Positions 37,152 through 49,394 of a stretch of DNA of 64,000 bases are shown here, one piece after another. The stretch spans positions 9,434,501 through 9,498,500 of the forward strand of contig OZ059900.1 in the NCBI GenBank assembly GCA_964057225.1. Direction: 5' to 3'. Under the pieces are notes generated by a model. The model worked only from the letters and a program-made list of their open reading frames with translations, was not told the origin of the DNA and searched no databases. Position 1 is the first letter of the stretch. Each line of letters starts with the position of its first letter. The stretch comes from Auanema rhodensis (lineage: Eukaryota; Nematoda; Chromadorea; Rhabditida; Rhabditidae). The position numbers and the translations under genes were made by a program.

Positions 37152-37516
37152 TGGGTGGTCGTTTTAATGATCAACGCTCAAATCAATAAAAAAAGAATCG
37201 GAATAACCTTTATTTATAAAAAATAATTTAATGTCTTAAACATGGTGAGTGATATTAGCACACATTACCAAGTGCAGTTTTGTCCCATTGTCATATGTTA
37301 TGCTCTCAAAACAGATTGCTTTTTTATTTTCTGTAATGTTAAATACATTATTTGTATTTTTTCAAAGTCAAATTCCATATAACTTCGTAATATTTCAAAA
37401 AAACTCTAAAATGTTTGAAGTGTGCTCTAATCGCAACCTGTTTTTTCAAATTGTTACTGGGTGGTCCAAATTCAAACAAACAACTCAACAGCCAATAGCA
37501 ATGCGTGGACCACCCA
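37152..37516. promoter_or_regulatory. Cluster of three GLI/TRA-1-type sites
   Basis: TGGGTGGTC at 37152-37160 (plus). TGGGTGGTCCA at 37458-37468 (plus) faces its perfect inverse TGGACCACCCA at 37506-37516. TGGGTGGTC is the zinc-finger core bound by GLI proteins and by C. elegans TRA-1. The full TRA-1 consensus also wants TTTTC four bases before it, which these lack. Confidence 0.45.
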
Positions 37517-38428
37517 ATTGATAATTAATTTCAAAAAAAATGAGTTTGAACTTCTGTTCAAATCATTTCGGCGTCTTCGGCGATAGCGTGCGGTTCACTT
37601 CTAATTTCTTTATTTTTCACTGTTTTCACTGCTATCTTTTGATCTCGTAGATTTTTAACTTTGATTCACTGTGCTATTTACCGTTGCTCTCTATTTGTTG
37701 TGCCTTATTGGCCAAATAGTACTTCAGTATTAGAAACAGCTGCTTTGCTCGCAACAACAAGTCAAAAAAAAGACCTGTCTTCTGTTTTTTTCAATGTTTG
37801 CACGCGTCGGCTGTGTGTTCATAGATAATATGTGTTCATATATTCGTTAGGTATCCATAAGTAATCTTATCAAGACATAGTCTACAACATATACAACATA
37901 GCATACCGTCATAATCGTTAGAGTAGGCAACAGGGTCATATAGAGATGTAACATTTATGGCGGTGTCTTAATCTATATTCTTTTGTTTTTTTTATTCATT
38001 AGATTGTTTGTTTTATGGCTTTTTTGTTCTTGTTCTTTCTGCTCTTGCACTAAAGTGCAAAAAAAAACGGCATTCAAGTGTTTATTACGTCATGTTTGTT
38101 CTGTTTTATTTGAATAGTTGCGAAACTGTTGCCAATAGCTCAGCAATTTGTCGTCAACTCATTTGAAATCTTTTTTTCTCATCAAATTAGTTGCAATGTC
38201 ATCCTTGATCGTTCATGTGTTGAAATAATATTTGATTTACGTTCATCCCAATTGAACTATGTTTTGCTGAAAATTAGAAATATATGAGAATACGTAATCT
38301 TTAGATTTTCCTAACGAATCTAATAAAATAGCATGAATATCATATTTAGTCATATTTTATCTATCTCTCTCAAGTTTTCCATCTATCCCTCTCAAACATT
38401 CACAATATTTTTTGTTTGTATCTTTCTA

Positions 38429-38445
38429 TCTCTCTCTCTCTCTCT
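38429..38445. repeat. CT microsatellite
   Basis: Uninterrupted TC dinucleotides, eight units, within the pyrimidine-rich desert. Confidence 0.85.
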
Positions 38446-41400
38446 TTATATTTATAAACTCATTAGTATTCTATAATTGTCGCATAGTGTACTTGTGAGA
38501 ATGTGATCTGTAACTAATGATATGGCTACTTCTTGCCACTTAACATCAAATGCCACTTCCCGCTCATCATGACTTTTTGCAGCATTTCTTACGTTTTTTT
38601 CTCATTCACTTTCTTCTCTTCATCATCGTACTCTCTTCTTCTTGCGCTCTTTTTCTCATCTGAATTTCTTTATCGGCCGTATATTGTCACATCTTACCCA
38701 ATAGCAAAGTGTTGCGACAATCGGCACACTCATCTAATAGACATGATATATAACTTGTGGCCATATTCTCAAAGACTATAAATGCTATGCCGCTGACAGT
38801 TATAAACTATATCATAGGCCGATAAGAGAACAATAGCAACAACTCATCATCTTCATCCTCTGTAAGCGGTGCACGTGTCGTTTTCATCTAGTCCGACTTC
38901 CTGATGCCTGTATCTGCTGTTGTAGTCCTTTGGTCACATTGCCTTGTCGTCTAATGACAAACATTACATTCACTAACAAATTGTTGAGTAAATGAATGAG
39001 ATTTTCCTTACGAATTCTCACATTCATATCAATACTCAATTTTCAGTCAATTATCATTTCTTGTTCGCAATTATTTTCTCTTCGTGTTAAAGTAAATGAG
39101 AAATGCACCTTGAAAAATCTATCAATAATTTCTTTTTGTTAGGAATGCGAAAAATGTCTAGTTAACCGATATGATATTCATTTGGTGCTGTTTGTACCCA
39201 ACTCCAATGTTCCTATTGAACTCTTAATGCACTTTGGGGTCCCTTTTGTTTCATTTTTAACAGTTGTCTGTCTGTCTAATGTGTTATCCTTATACGTATA
39301 GTTACGTTATCTGACTTTCTTTTGTCTCTGAACGATTAGTTATATGTTGTTTCTCTATATGTATCTCTCGATGTATTTTTCTCTCATATGCCGTCTATCT
39401 CACACTTTTCTCAGATTCACTTTCGTCTTTGTTCATAACCTTTCGTGTGGCTAGTTTTCGTTTTCATTCACGAACATCTGCACCTGTCACATTAACGTCG
39501 TGCTTTTGCGTAATATTTTTTATATTTTGCTATATCATTACTGGCTTTTTTATATTGTTATTATATAAGGCCAAATATTCATGTGAGAAAAAATGTTTGA
39601 AGGCTGGAATAAAGAGCTTCTGCCATTGAACACTAACCCTTAAGCGTCACAAATGTAGACATATGCCTGTTGACTCATATACTATTGATAGTAAATTTAA
39701 TTGAAACGTCTTATAGCCTTTTCGAAAGCAAATTATTCTCAGTGGTTAGCCATTCCAAAGATCGTCCTGCTTAAAACTTGTTGCTTCTACTCTTGTTCTA
39801 CACCAGAATCTGCTCTCTCCTATCAATCTGTACAAATTCGTTATTGATACATAAATTTATATCCATGAATGAGATCACATAGTTTCGGCGTTAAACTAGG
39901 CATATAATATATTTATGTTTCTCTGATAACAGCTTTAAATGGGATATTTCAGATATCCATAAAAGGTTATTTGTATTATTATCTCTTTTTCTCTCTTTTT
40001 CTCTCACAATCTGATTTATCTTCTTTAGCGGAACTTTCCTTTGTCTATAGATATGATGATCTCATATGCTGCTCCTCTCTTCACTGCACCCTATACACAG
40101 GCTATATTTTCTGCATTTCCACATTCTCTTTTGACAAATAGACACGCTTATACCTGGTCCTCTGAAACATCATCTATTCCATGGTTATGATTATTGCTGC
40201 TATCACAGTTTTCTCACATTATTCGGCCATTTGAAATTATATTTATAAATGAAATCCGCATAATATCGTTTGATATTCATTTCCTGTCACTTCGATGAGT
40301 ATGAATATATTCATATACGGATGTATACGAGTGCTCAATTGGCTCAAATTGAAATTCTACTTTTTCTCTTTCTTTTCTATCTCAATCTGCTGTTGCCAAT
40401 ATATTTAGTCCAAAAGTTGCGATATCAAACGTTTATATACACACATATAAGCGTTGTCATTCATTTGTACACCTGCTAAGCGCATGAAAGATGGTGCCAG
40501 TTGCACAAACTGTTGAACTCCGAAAGAAAATACAGAGAAGATATATTTTCGTTGATCCTACGTAGTTCCAGATGCTGATTTGCACTTTCACGACATAAAT
40601 GAATAGAGCCAGATTCTGCTCTTTCATCAGCAACATTTTCAAAAATTTTTCTCTCTTTTGCAATTGTTTTAAGAAATCGTCCTTATTTCACCTCTCATTT
40701 CTATGCGCAGCAAGCAACATGGTGCCATTGTTTTTTGTTTTTCTTCCTATTTCATTGAATTTACCACATGTGCTATGACAGCTTGCAGTCTGTGCAATAG
40801 ACCAGACCTAACCTCGTCGTACCGTGATAAAAAACAATTGCTATTGAGTAATCGTCCTTTTCCTTCAACGCAATGTTATTATTTTTGCTGTCCTTGTGAA
40901 AACAAACATACGTATGTCCGCCTATCTGTCTGTCTGCTGTTTGACCGGACTGCATATCATATGGATTACATATCTGATAGAAGTTGAGCATATCGGGTGT
41001 TAATCCAAGGACATCACGTACGCTATATCTAGATCTTTAACGCTTATGATCCGTTTGGTATTTATCGCGGTGAAGTCTGGACTAGCGATATTGTCTGGCG
41101 TTGTAGTCTGATACATATGTCTAGAATATATACGTATATATACGTATGTGTATATCTTGATAGTGAAATTATGATCTTTATTTGAAAGTATATAATGTAC
41201 GTTATCTCGCATTGAATTGTTTTTACTCTTATCAGTGGGTGGATACCAGGTTTTGTCTCGTCGTCTTATGTAAAAAAAACCTTACGAATCAAATTTTTTT
41301 GTTTATATAACATATAGTATCAACTATTATCCCTAAATAAGTGAATGTTAGGTTATACAGATTATTATCTTGTTAGACCCTTATTCATTTGTTTAGTAGA

Positions 41401-41642
41401 TATAAATAGCAGATAAAATGAGAATCCGACAAAGCTTTGTCTATATCGGTTTGATCTCAAATTGTTGCACTTTTACATTATTTTTGGCGCCATCCGTTCT
41501 TCTTATGTTTCCATTTCTTAAATGATACTTTATCTATTCTGTTATCTTTGTACTCTACACATTTGCTTTTATTGCTTCCTCTCAAAATGTCCTTCTTTCT
41601 ATAATACGTTTTTAATTTTTTCAGAAAAATTTTATTTTAATC

Positions 41643-42009
41643 ATGACTGAGAAAATCGAAGCCAAGCCTGAAGCTCAAAAGCCAATTGTTTTAACTCCTC
41701 AGATGTACATGATGGTAAGTTAATATTATAATTAAGCTATTGTTAATGAAAACTTCATACTTATCACTATCTCACAATCACTTTTTTAGCCTGTTTTGCA
41801 AGATCCTAGAAGAGATGTGGACGTTTCCAGCTTAGAGCAACGTGTAAGTTTTTCTTTTTTAATTTTTTTCATACACCATCATATAAGAAATACTATAACA
41901 TTGTATTTTTCAGTTAGCTGCTTTAGAAGAAACTCAGCGCCTCCTAGAGGACTTCTCTCTCTTGCTCAAGTCTATGAGACTGAAAAATAGAAACAACTAT
42001 TCGAATTAA
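41643..42009 (+). CDS. Small coiled-coil protein
   Basis: Exons 41643-41714 (72), 41790-41843 (54) and 41914-42009 (96), total 222 bases, all phase 0, giving 73 residues and TAA. It starts MTEKIEAKPEAQKPIVLTPQ and ends with a leucine-rich helix (SLEQRLAALEETQRLLEDF, then SLLLKSMRLKNRNNYSN) that should form a coiled coil. No signal peptide or membrane helix. A strong acceptor (TTTTTTCAG, ending about 41625) 17 bases before the ATG suggests spliced-leader addition or a 5' UTR intron. The small size, clean introns and amphipathic helix suggest a real adaptor-like protein. I do not recognise it. Confidence 0.75.
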
Positions 42010-42740
42010 TAGATCAAATTTTACGATAGCGATCTCAAAAATGTTCTGTCTATGTAAATAACTTAATTAGCATGCATTTGTGATATCATCACCAATTAGT
42101 TGAAATTGGACTAATCATGCATCCCTTATTAATATCCATTTTTTAAAGATTTTAAAAGAAAAAACCAAATATGTCCAAATCTCGCCAATGCTAAACATAT
42201 TTAGCAAACTGTTTCTCTTTCCCGTTTTATCGCCGCTGTTCACAGCCATACAATGTCTGTTATATATCAATAATATGTGAATGAAAAGTATGAGTTTCAA
42301 TAATGAATTTGCAGCAAATAATTTAATTATTATGAATCACCTATAACCGCATATACAAATTATATGAAAGTACAATTATTTTATCGAAATTGTGAATAAC
42401 TTAACTATGGCCTCGCATATAACAACACGCTTGGTATATCCAAAGGATCAAATTCTTGTTTACATAAAAAAGGATCCGTAGGATAGCTTATGAGCAAAAT
42501 AGAAAAGGATACAATGAGATCAAGTACTCTACCTCATATGGCAGGTGTATATCATTTTGAAATCCGCCTGATGGTTCAGTTCAAATAGAAAGGTAATAAG
42601 AGGGCATGCAAAGAGATAGAGTTACGTATTGTCAACCGTGTGTAGCATTATGCTGCTAGGAGAACATATCACATATTCTGGCTTGTGCCCTCTATTGGAA
42701 ATCGCCTTTTTCATTTTTTGTTAAAAATCTAGTATAAGCT
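42010..42740. other. Intergenic region
   Basis: 730 bases between the small coiled-coil gene and the IR25a-type receptor, both on the plus strand. No gene seen. The last 200 bases, somewhat GC-richer (about 42560-42680), probably hold the receptor promoter. Confidence 0.45.
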
Positions 42741-45700
42741 ATGTTGCTCATCAAAAGCAAGCATTATTATTGTTTAGCAATATCTATATTTATTGTTATG
42801 CTCAGAAAACTGAATGCTAAATATATCAGTAAGTTGTGACCCAGATCATTAGTTTTAGAAACATCAATGGTTTTCTATCATTATAGCACTTATTGTTGAC
42901 CAAGATGATGATTATGCCAATATAATGGCAATGCATTTAAATATCTCGTTCATGTACTATAAAGAAGTTTATAATGATCTTCATGAAACTACTCTCACCC
43001 GACTGATTCTACCAACATCCTCACAGGAGACATTGGGTATCATATCACTGTAAACAATAGTATTACCTAACAATTTTCAAGTCTGCTCACAATTGTCTGA
43101 ATCCACGTTTCTTATAAGTCTCAGCCGTAATTCAAAAAATCAAGCTATGCTACAAGATGTAGCAACAAATTCTGGTATTCCAGTAATTCAGATTTTAAGT
43201 AATTCTTCAGAATTGCATCAGAAATTGCTAGAAGGAGGTCTGTTTAACAGCATAACAACTACATCTGTTGAAAGATTAGTAACTATACACTAGAGTAGAT
43301 TCAGAGTGCAATAATGATGTTTTCTATTCTAATCATTGCGTAATCTCTCACGTTACATAGTTATTTTCAGATACTGGAATTGGATTTAACTTGGGCAATT
43401 ATGTGGCAGTTGTTAATCCTGTACCCGTTTTTCACGGAGTTATACAAGATATATTTCCAAGTTTAGGAATAACAACATCTGTTGCTGTACTGTATGATAA
43501 TCTCTATGGTATGCAATTCTTCAACATTCGAAGTTAACGGCCTTTGAAGGAAGATTCTCATAGTTTGTCATCCACTTTCAAAACTTTTAAAATTCACATG
43601 AGATCTCATGGGATTATGGTCTCACAATGCTATTTACTTTTATAATTTCACGCTTTTTTAACCTTTTTATGTTCTTTGTTCCTCATATATTGTTTTTATT
43701 TCCAGATGACTCATATACATCTTGGAAAGATCCGTTATTGGCTCTGCCAGTATCTACAGATTTCTATAAAATGGAACTAAGAGAGAAAAAAATTAAAAAC
43801 CAGATATCGTCTGTCACAAATAAGCATAGCATCGTGATTCTTGTGGCAAAAACTGAAAATATCGAAAAATTTGTGATGAATGCAGTTGATGCAATGGAAC
43901 AGAGAACAGTTAATTTTATTGTTCTAACAAAAGTGAGGAAAAAAGTCTTTACGCTACCTGCCATCACAATTGTTCAACATGTTTGAATTCATGTCTCATG
44001 TTTCAGGATGTCACTCCATTGCGATGCGAATTTTGTGATTCAATTTTTTTATATTGGATACGTCCGTTTCCTACTGGAAATATTCAATCATTACGATCAA
44101 TGAGAGAATTTCTGGCTGCAAAAGAACTTGGAACAGAATTAAACTATTTCATCAAAGGCTATGATGAAGTAAGATAATCCTCATTCATATATCACATCAA
44201 ACCAATTTTCCAGCTGGAAGTTGACTTCTCCATGAATATGATGAATATGGCATTTCGTTATAGCGATATTCTGAATACTACTCTAAATGAAGAGACGACA
44301 TTCACGTGTGAAGATCGTCAGATATATAATGAGCATCAAACATTACGAGCAATATTTAATAAAGATCTCAAACTCACTAAATACTTTGATTTCGGTCCAT
44401 TTGTTGAAGTTGAATCAGGAACATATTTCCAGGTTTGTTAACTGCTATTTCATATATCCTTCTCATAAGTTTTATATTGTATTCAGGATTCCCAAACCAG
44501 AATCTATAGAATAGACCGTTTAAAAGATTTTCCTGATGTTTATTATAACAAGATGGTAAGAAATAAGTAATCACTAAAATAATTGACCTGATAATATTTA
44601 AGATAGGCACGTGGACAACTACAAATCGATTAACAGTTCTTTATAACTCATTAGACGTTAATGTGCGGACATTAAATAGTTATAGGGTTGTAACTATAGT
44701 AGTAAGAAATATTATCATAATTATTTTTTAAAATATCATTAGAAAAGGTGCTTTGATATTGATGCCATTCGCTTTTTAATTGATTTTTTTCTGTATTGAT
44801 GATCAAAATCTGTTTAAACTATATTTTTTAAACTATAAAAGGTTAAGGGATAAATATATTTATGGTTTAAAATAGTTTTTGTTCTTTTAATACTATTTTT
44901 ATTATAAATTAGACTAATTTCAAACTGGTATCAATATTAATATAAGTAAAACTTTTTAGAAAAAAAACTTGCTAAACAAAGAAAAAGTAAAATTTCAAAT
45001 ATCACAATTGAAAAAGATAAAATGATTTCAGCAACCTCCATTCATTCAGTATGCGGATAATAGTAATACAACTTATGAAGGATATTGCATAGATTTATTC
45101 AATCTGATACAAGAAAGACTTAATTTCACTTATACATTATATGAAATAGAGGATGGCTCATTTGGCACACTCGATGAAAATGATAACTGGAATGGGGTGA
45201 TAGGTGCTTTGGGTAGTTGTGTTTATATTTTTTTTTATAAATTCAACTCATTTACAGTGTCTGGATCTGCTGATATAGCTTTAGCTCCACTAAGTGTGAT
45301 GGCTGAAAGAGAAAACGATGTTGACTTTACTGTTCCTTACTATGATTTAGTGGGAACAACAATTTTAATGAAACGACCTGATGTTGAGTATTCTCTATTT
45401 AAATTTATGAAGGTTTGCGTAATTCTGTGCATCTCATGTAGCATGCTTATGCTAATTAAGGTGTTAGAATGGCCTGTGTGGTTATGTATTTTTGCGGCTT
45501 ATATCTTCACCTCTCTATTGTTATGGCTTTTCGATAAATTCAGTCCATTTTCTTATACAAACAACAAAGAGCGGTTGGCTTAAAAGTTTATACATCATAA
45601 AATCTTCCATGTTTTAGATATGAGGGAGAAGCAGGCAGACGAATTTTTAATTTGAAGGAAAGTCTATGGTTCTGCATGACATCATTGACACCGCAGGGTA

Positions 45701-46936
45701 GATAATGTATAAAAAATAAAATTTCTAAGCAAAATATGTTATAGGTGGGGGCGAAGCACCCAAAAATCTATCTGGACGACTTGTTGCAGCAAGTTGGTGG
45801 CTTTTCGGATTTATTATAATTGCTTCATATACCGCTAATTTAGCAGCTTTTTTGACAGTTTCTAGATTAGAACAGCCTATAACGTAAATCGTTTATCTTG
45901 TTTTGTGCATATAGAATAATATATCTCAGATCTCTTGACGATCTTGCTAAACAATACAAAGTGGAATACGCTCCAATTAAAGGCAGCGCTTCTGAAACAT
46001 ATTTCAAACGTATGGCTGAAATCGAGGAGCAATTTTACAAGTAAACTATAACTTCTGTTTATCTATAACTAAGTAAATTTTAGTATTTGGAAGGAAATGT
46101 CACTAAATGAGAGCATGTCGCCCCGACATCGAGCCAAACTAGCTGTATGGGACTATCCTGTATCAGATAAATTTACAAACATGTGGAGGTGGCAGTAAAA
46201 TAATATTCACAAGTTATCAATCATTTTCCAGATACATGCAGGAATCCAAGTTACCAGAAAATATGTCTGTAGCTGTAGATCGAGTGCTCAACTCACAGAA
46301 TGGTTTTGCTTTTATAGGTTATTTATAAAGTTAAAGCTATTCATAATCGTGTAATTTAGGAGATGCAACTGAAATCAAGTATGCAGCATTAACTAACTGC
46401 AAGCTGCAACAAGTTGGTACTGAATTTTCGAGAAAACCATATGCAATAGCTGTTCAAACTAAACATGTGCTAAAGGATAATATCTCGAGCTCGTCAGTTT
46501 TCATTCAAAATTATGCAGAATATTTAAAAGTTCGCTTTAAGTATACTTATACTGTTGAATCAAAGACGCTTGGAAGCACTTAAAGAAAAATGGTGGAATG
46601 AAAATCCTGATAAACTATCATGTCCGGAAACAACGGATGAAAGCGATGGCATTTCTATTCAAAATATTGGAGGAGTTTTCATAATGATTTTGGCTGGAAT
46701 TATCTTATCACTCATTACATTAGTATTCGAATATTTTCATTACAAGTAAGTTATAAAGTATTAAATAATTTCACTATAAAGCAAGAATATTCCGAAAAAA
46801 CGTGAGATATTGTTTTCAAACAATAAATATTTGCAGACGAAAAGCAGCAAAGGTTGTGGATACAACAAAAATTGAAAGAAACGGCTCTAAGGAAGTTACC
46901 CAACATGAACTTGTCAACCACATACCCGTGTATTAG
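42741..46936 (+). CDS. IR25a-type ionotropic receptor
   Basis: About 22 exons from ATG 42741 to TAG 46936. A signal peptide ([10 protein letters not shown], then a hydrophobic run) is followed by an amino-terminal domain (exons to about 44701), a feature IR25a and IR8a keep and other IRs have lost. The ligand-binding S1 half has [22 protein letters not shown] and [10 protein letters not shown] (the Arg that holds ligand carboxylates). The pore follows: TM1, then [20 protein letters not shown] (Gln at the Q/R site) and the gating helix [13 protein letters not shown]2 follows: [33 protein letters not shown] and [14 protein letters not shown]3 is [12 protein letters not shown] with a hydrophobic run, then a short cytoplasmic tail. 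The stretch around SLTPQGGGEAP is nearly invariant in IR25a. In arthropods IR25a is the obligate co-receptor for chemo-, hygro- and thermosensory IRs; here a sensory neuron role is inferred. Intron 44702-45031 is unusually long (330). Confidence 0.95.
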
Positions 46937-48569
46937 TTATCATTGAATGGTCTTTTTCGTACCATTGTTTTAATACATACTAAATGTCAAAATACATTTT
47001 TATGATCAATAAAAGAAATTTTGTGAATAAAAGTACGTAGATCAAACCAAAAAGACGTCAGCACATTTAGAGTTAGTTACTTTTTTATGTCTGCTACATG
47101 ACAGGCAGCGACCTCATATCGTCATTCTTCCAGACATAAACAGGTCATACAATATATTCGTTGATTCCATATTCATGTTGATGTGTTAGTTGAATTTGTT
47201 GAATACATTTCAAATATTTGCAATCTCTCGTTAACGCATGCTGTCTTGTATCTCGTTTTCTTTTTACGTAGCCTGATCTTTCTCAACTTTCCTCTTCTTC
47301 TTTCTTTTGTTAATGAGATATTTTGTGCTGACTTTTTTATTGCTATTGTGATTGAGCGAGAGGTATTAATTGGATCAATTCTTTTTCCATAGACCTAAAG
47401 ACCATAGGATTTTATTTTTCTTTGAAATCTTTTTTTGATGCTTGCAGCACAAATGTAGAGCTAACAAAAACAGTTTCATTTGAAAGCCTTAATTTATAAT
47501 TCTGGTTAACTTGGCGTCGTCATAAATTTTCTGCCAAAAATGCCATGACTCTGGAAATAGCTGCTACTGCAACACTTTTTGACACGTTTTTACATCAGAA
47601 TAAGAAATAACATAATTACCTCATAGCATTTCCCTGATGACAAAGTTTTTCAAGCGTTTCCATGAATAAAACGTTGACAATCGTTAGCTTATTCAACTAC
47701 ATTTCGTGTGGGTCACCCATAACTCTTCTTTCAGTTTCAAATGATCTATGGAAACATGTATATGCAATTGCTCTTGTTTTTTTTTTCATTTTTTTGTTCA
47801 TGTTGGAACGTTTTGTTCGGTGAGGTCAATATGCTGTCAACTGATGTTCTTACATGTGCAATTGTGATGTTAGTATATCGTTTGATACTTATGTCATCAT
47901 ACAATTGCTCTATGCTCTAAAATATTCATGGAATAAAAAGAACTCATCGTTTTACATCTGTTTCATCCCAACTCTGGCCATTATCTTCTGTCATCTTCAT
48001 TGTCTTTACATTCTATTCTTCTCTCTTCTTTTTTCTGTCTGGTTCTCTAAATATTGCATACATATACTTAAAATACCCTTCTAAAACATTCACACATATA
48101 GACAAATACACATACACACTCCTCTACACATTCTCTATCACTGACTGACGAGTTTTCTCTCTTTTCCCTATCCCTTTCTATTCTTACAATATCTGCTCAG
48201 AATATCGTTCATTTTGAACACGCAAGTCACTAAGTTGCGCATTCTTATCGTCTACATTTACCACTTTGTTGAATTTCATACTTCTGCTTCTTGTGTATAC
48301 ACTGGAATTTACTAACTTCAGCTTGGATTATCCGGGTTAGCATTTTGAATTTTGAAAAGATTTCTTATGGTAGCCAGATTTTGCTCATGAATTGATCTGG
48401 TCAATAGATATATCTTCAACATTTGTTATTTATTTATAAATATAAAATTGTTGAGAAATCATTTGAAAATACTGTCTATATATTGGCTATTCTAGAAATT
48501 CTTCTTATATTTTCTACTTCTGGGAAAAGCTATTGGTCATATTAACTACTTTCTGCGCTGGTGGCTGTG
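46937..48569. other. Intergenic region
   Basis: 1.6 kb, T-rich on the plus strand, with no supported gene. An AATAAA-like signal for the receptor gene is at about 47000-47010. The open frame 47854-48084 looks like chance in pyrimidine-rich sequence. Confidence 0.45.
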
Positions 48570-48992
48570 ATGTTTATACGTGCTTTAGTTCTCATACTAA
48601 GTATTCCAATTGTTGTACAAGCTCTTAGATGTCACTTGCATCACGATTTTCAAGAAGATGGCAAGCGCATGCGAATTTTACCAGATATCTGCTCATCTGA
48701 AAAATATTGCATATCTGCCACATATCGTGATCCAAATCCACGAAAGAAAAACGGTTTTTCATCCGGTTGTGATAGAGTTGACTGCGCAGAAATTGAAACT
48801 GGAATGAATTCAGCTTGGCGAAAGCGTCATGATAACATGACATGCAGACCACATAGAGACTATGGATATTCTGGCATGATCTGCTGCTGTTCAACTGATT
48901 TATGTAACTCTGTTGTCGGATATAACCATAACTGCTTTTATAACTTAGCTTCATTTATTATTATATCGTTATTATGCAACTATGTTATTTAA
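48570..48992 (+). CDS. Ly6/three-finger-like GPI-anchored protein
   Basis: A single exon of 140 residues. ATG 48570 begins MFIRALVLILSIPIVVQA, a signal peptide with likely cleavage before LRC. The mature part has about 11 cysteines: LRCHLHHD, ILPDICSSEKYC, GCDRVDC, NMTC and the closing CCCSTDLCN. The last is the CCxxDxCN signature of three-finger (Ly6/uPAR, ET module) proteins of nematodes. The C-terminus is a hydrophobic tail with no charged residues after it, the usual signal for GPI attachment. Expected at the cell surface, often in neurons, where such proteins modulate receptors. Its place next to an IR25a gene is noted, but no link is shown. Lack of introns is unusual for this window. 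Confidence 0.75.
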   Translation: MFIRALVLILSIPIVVQALRCHLHHDFQEDGKRMRILPDICSSEKYCISATYRDPNPRKKNGFSSGCDRVDCAEIETGMNSAWRKRHDNMTCRPHRDYGYSGMICCCSTDLCNSVVGYNHNCFYNLASFIIISLLCNYVI

Positions 48993-49394
48993 CTTGTAGA
49001 CCTTAAACAAATAATATTATATATTGTTTGTATATATTTTTTATCTGAGTCTGATACATTTGCAACAAATGTCTTTTTCTATTGCAGCTTTTTATATGTT
49101 TAGAATGTCTTTATTGCTTGTTATTATTTTCGTTGTTTAGCAGTCAAAATTAGCTATTTCTTTGTCAAAATCTATGCTCACACTATCTTTTTTTTTTTCT
49201 GACTATCGAGAACCCACTTTATTGTTCACTGCGAGATCCCCATTCAAAGTGAAGCGATTGAATTGTTGTTAAAAAGTTTGTTTTTCTTTCTTTGCTGCCT
49301 GATTACTATGTCTAATGCTGTTTTGCTATTATGAACTATACAATAAATACATTACTTTTTATAAATATTTTATTTTTAAAAAATTTAAAAAATA
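48993..49394. other. Intergenic region
   Basis: 400 bases of T-rich sequence between the Ly6-like gene and the hairpin-rich exon cluster. No gene seen. It ends in an AT-rich run (about 49340-49394). Confidence 0.45.

Larger units (their letters stand above)
34789..41642. other. 6.9 kb pyrimidine-rich gene desert
   Basis: No gene is supported on either strand. From about 35 kb onward the plus strand is conspicuously T- and C-rich (runs such as TCTCTCTCTCTCTCTC at 38429-38445). This is typical of the sense strand of nematode introns, so part of it may be a long 5' intron of the small gene at 41.6 kb or of an unrecognised plus-strand transcript. Open frames here (for example 36134-36379) have no protein-like composition. 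Three exact TGGGTGGTC sites at 37.1-37.5 kb are listed separately. Confidence 0.5.

Noticed and set aside
44702-45031. Gene or RNA inside the long IR25a intron
   Set aside because: Only AT-rich low-complexity sequence with self-similar TTTAAACTATA segments; no structure worth a call.
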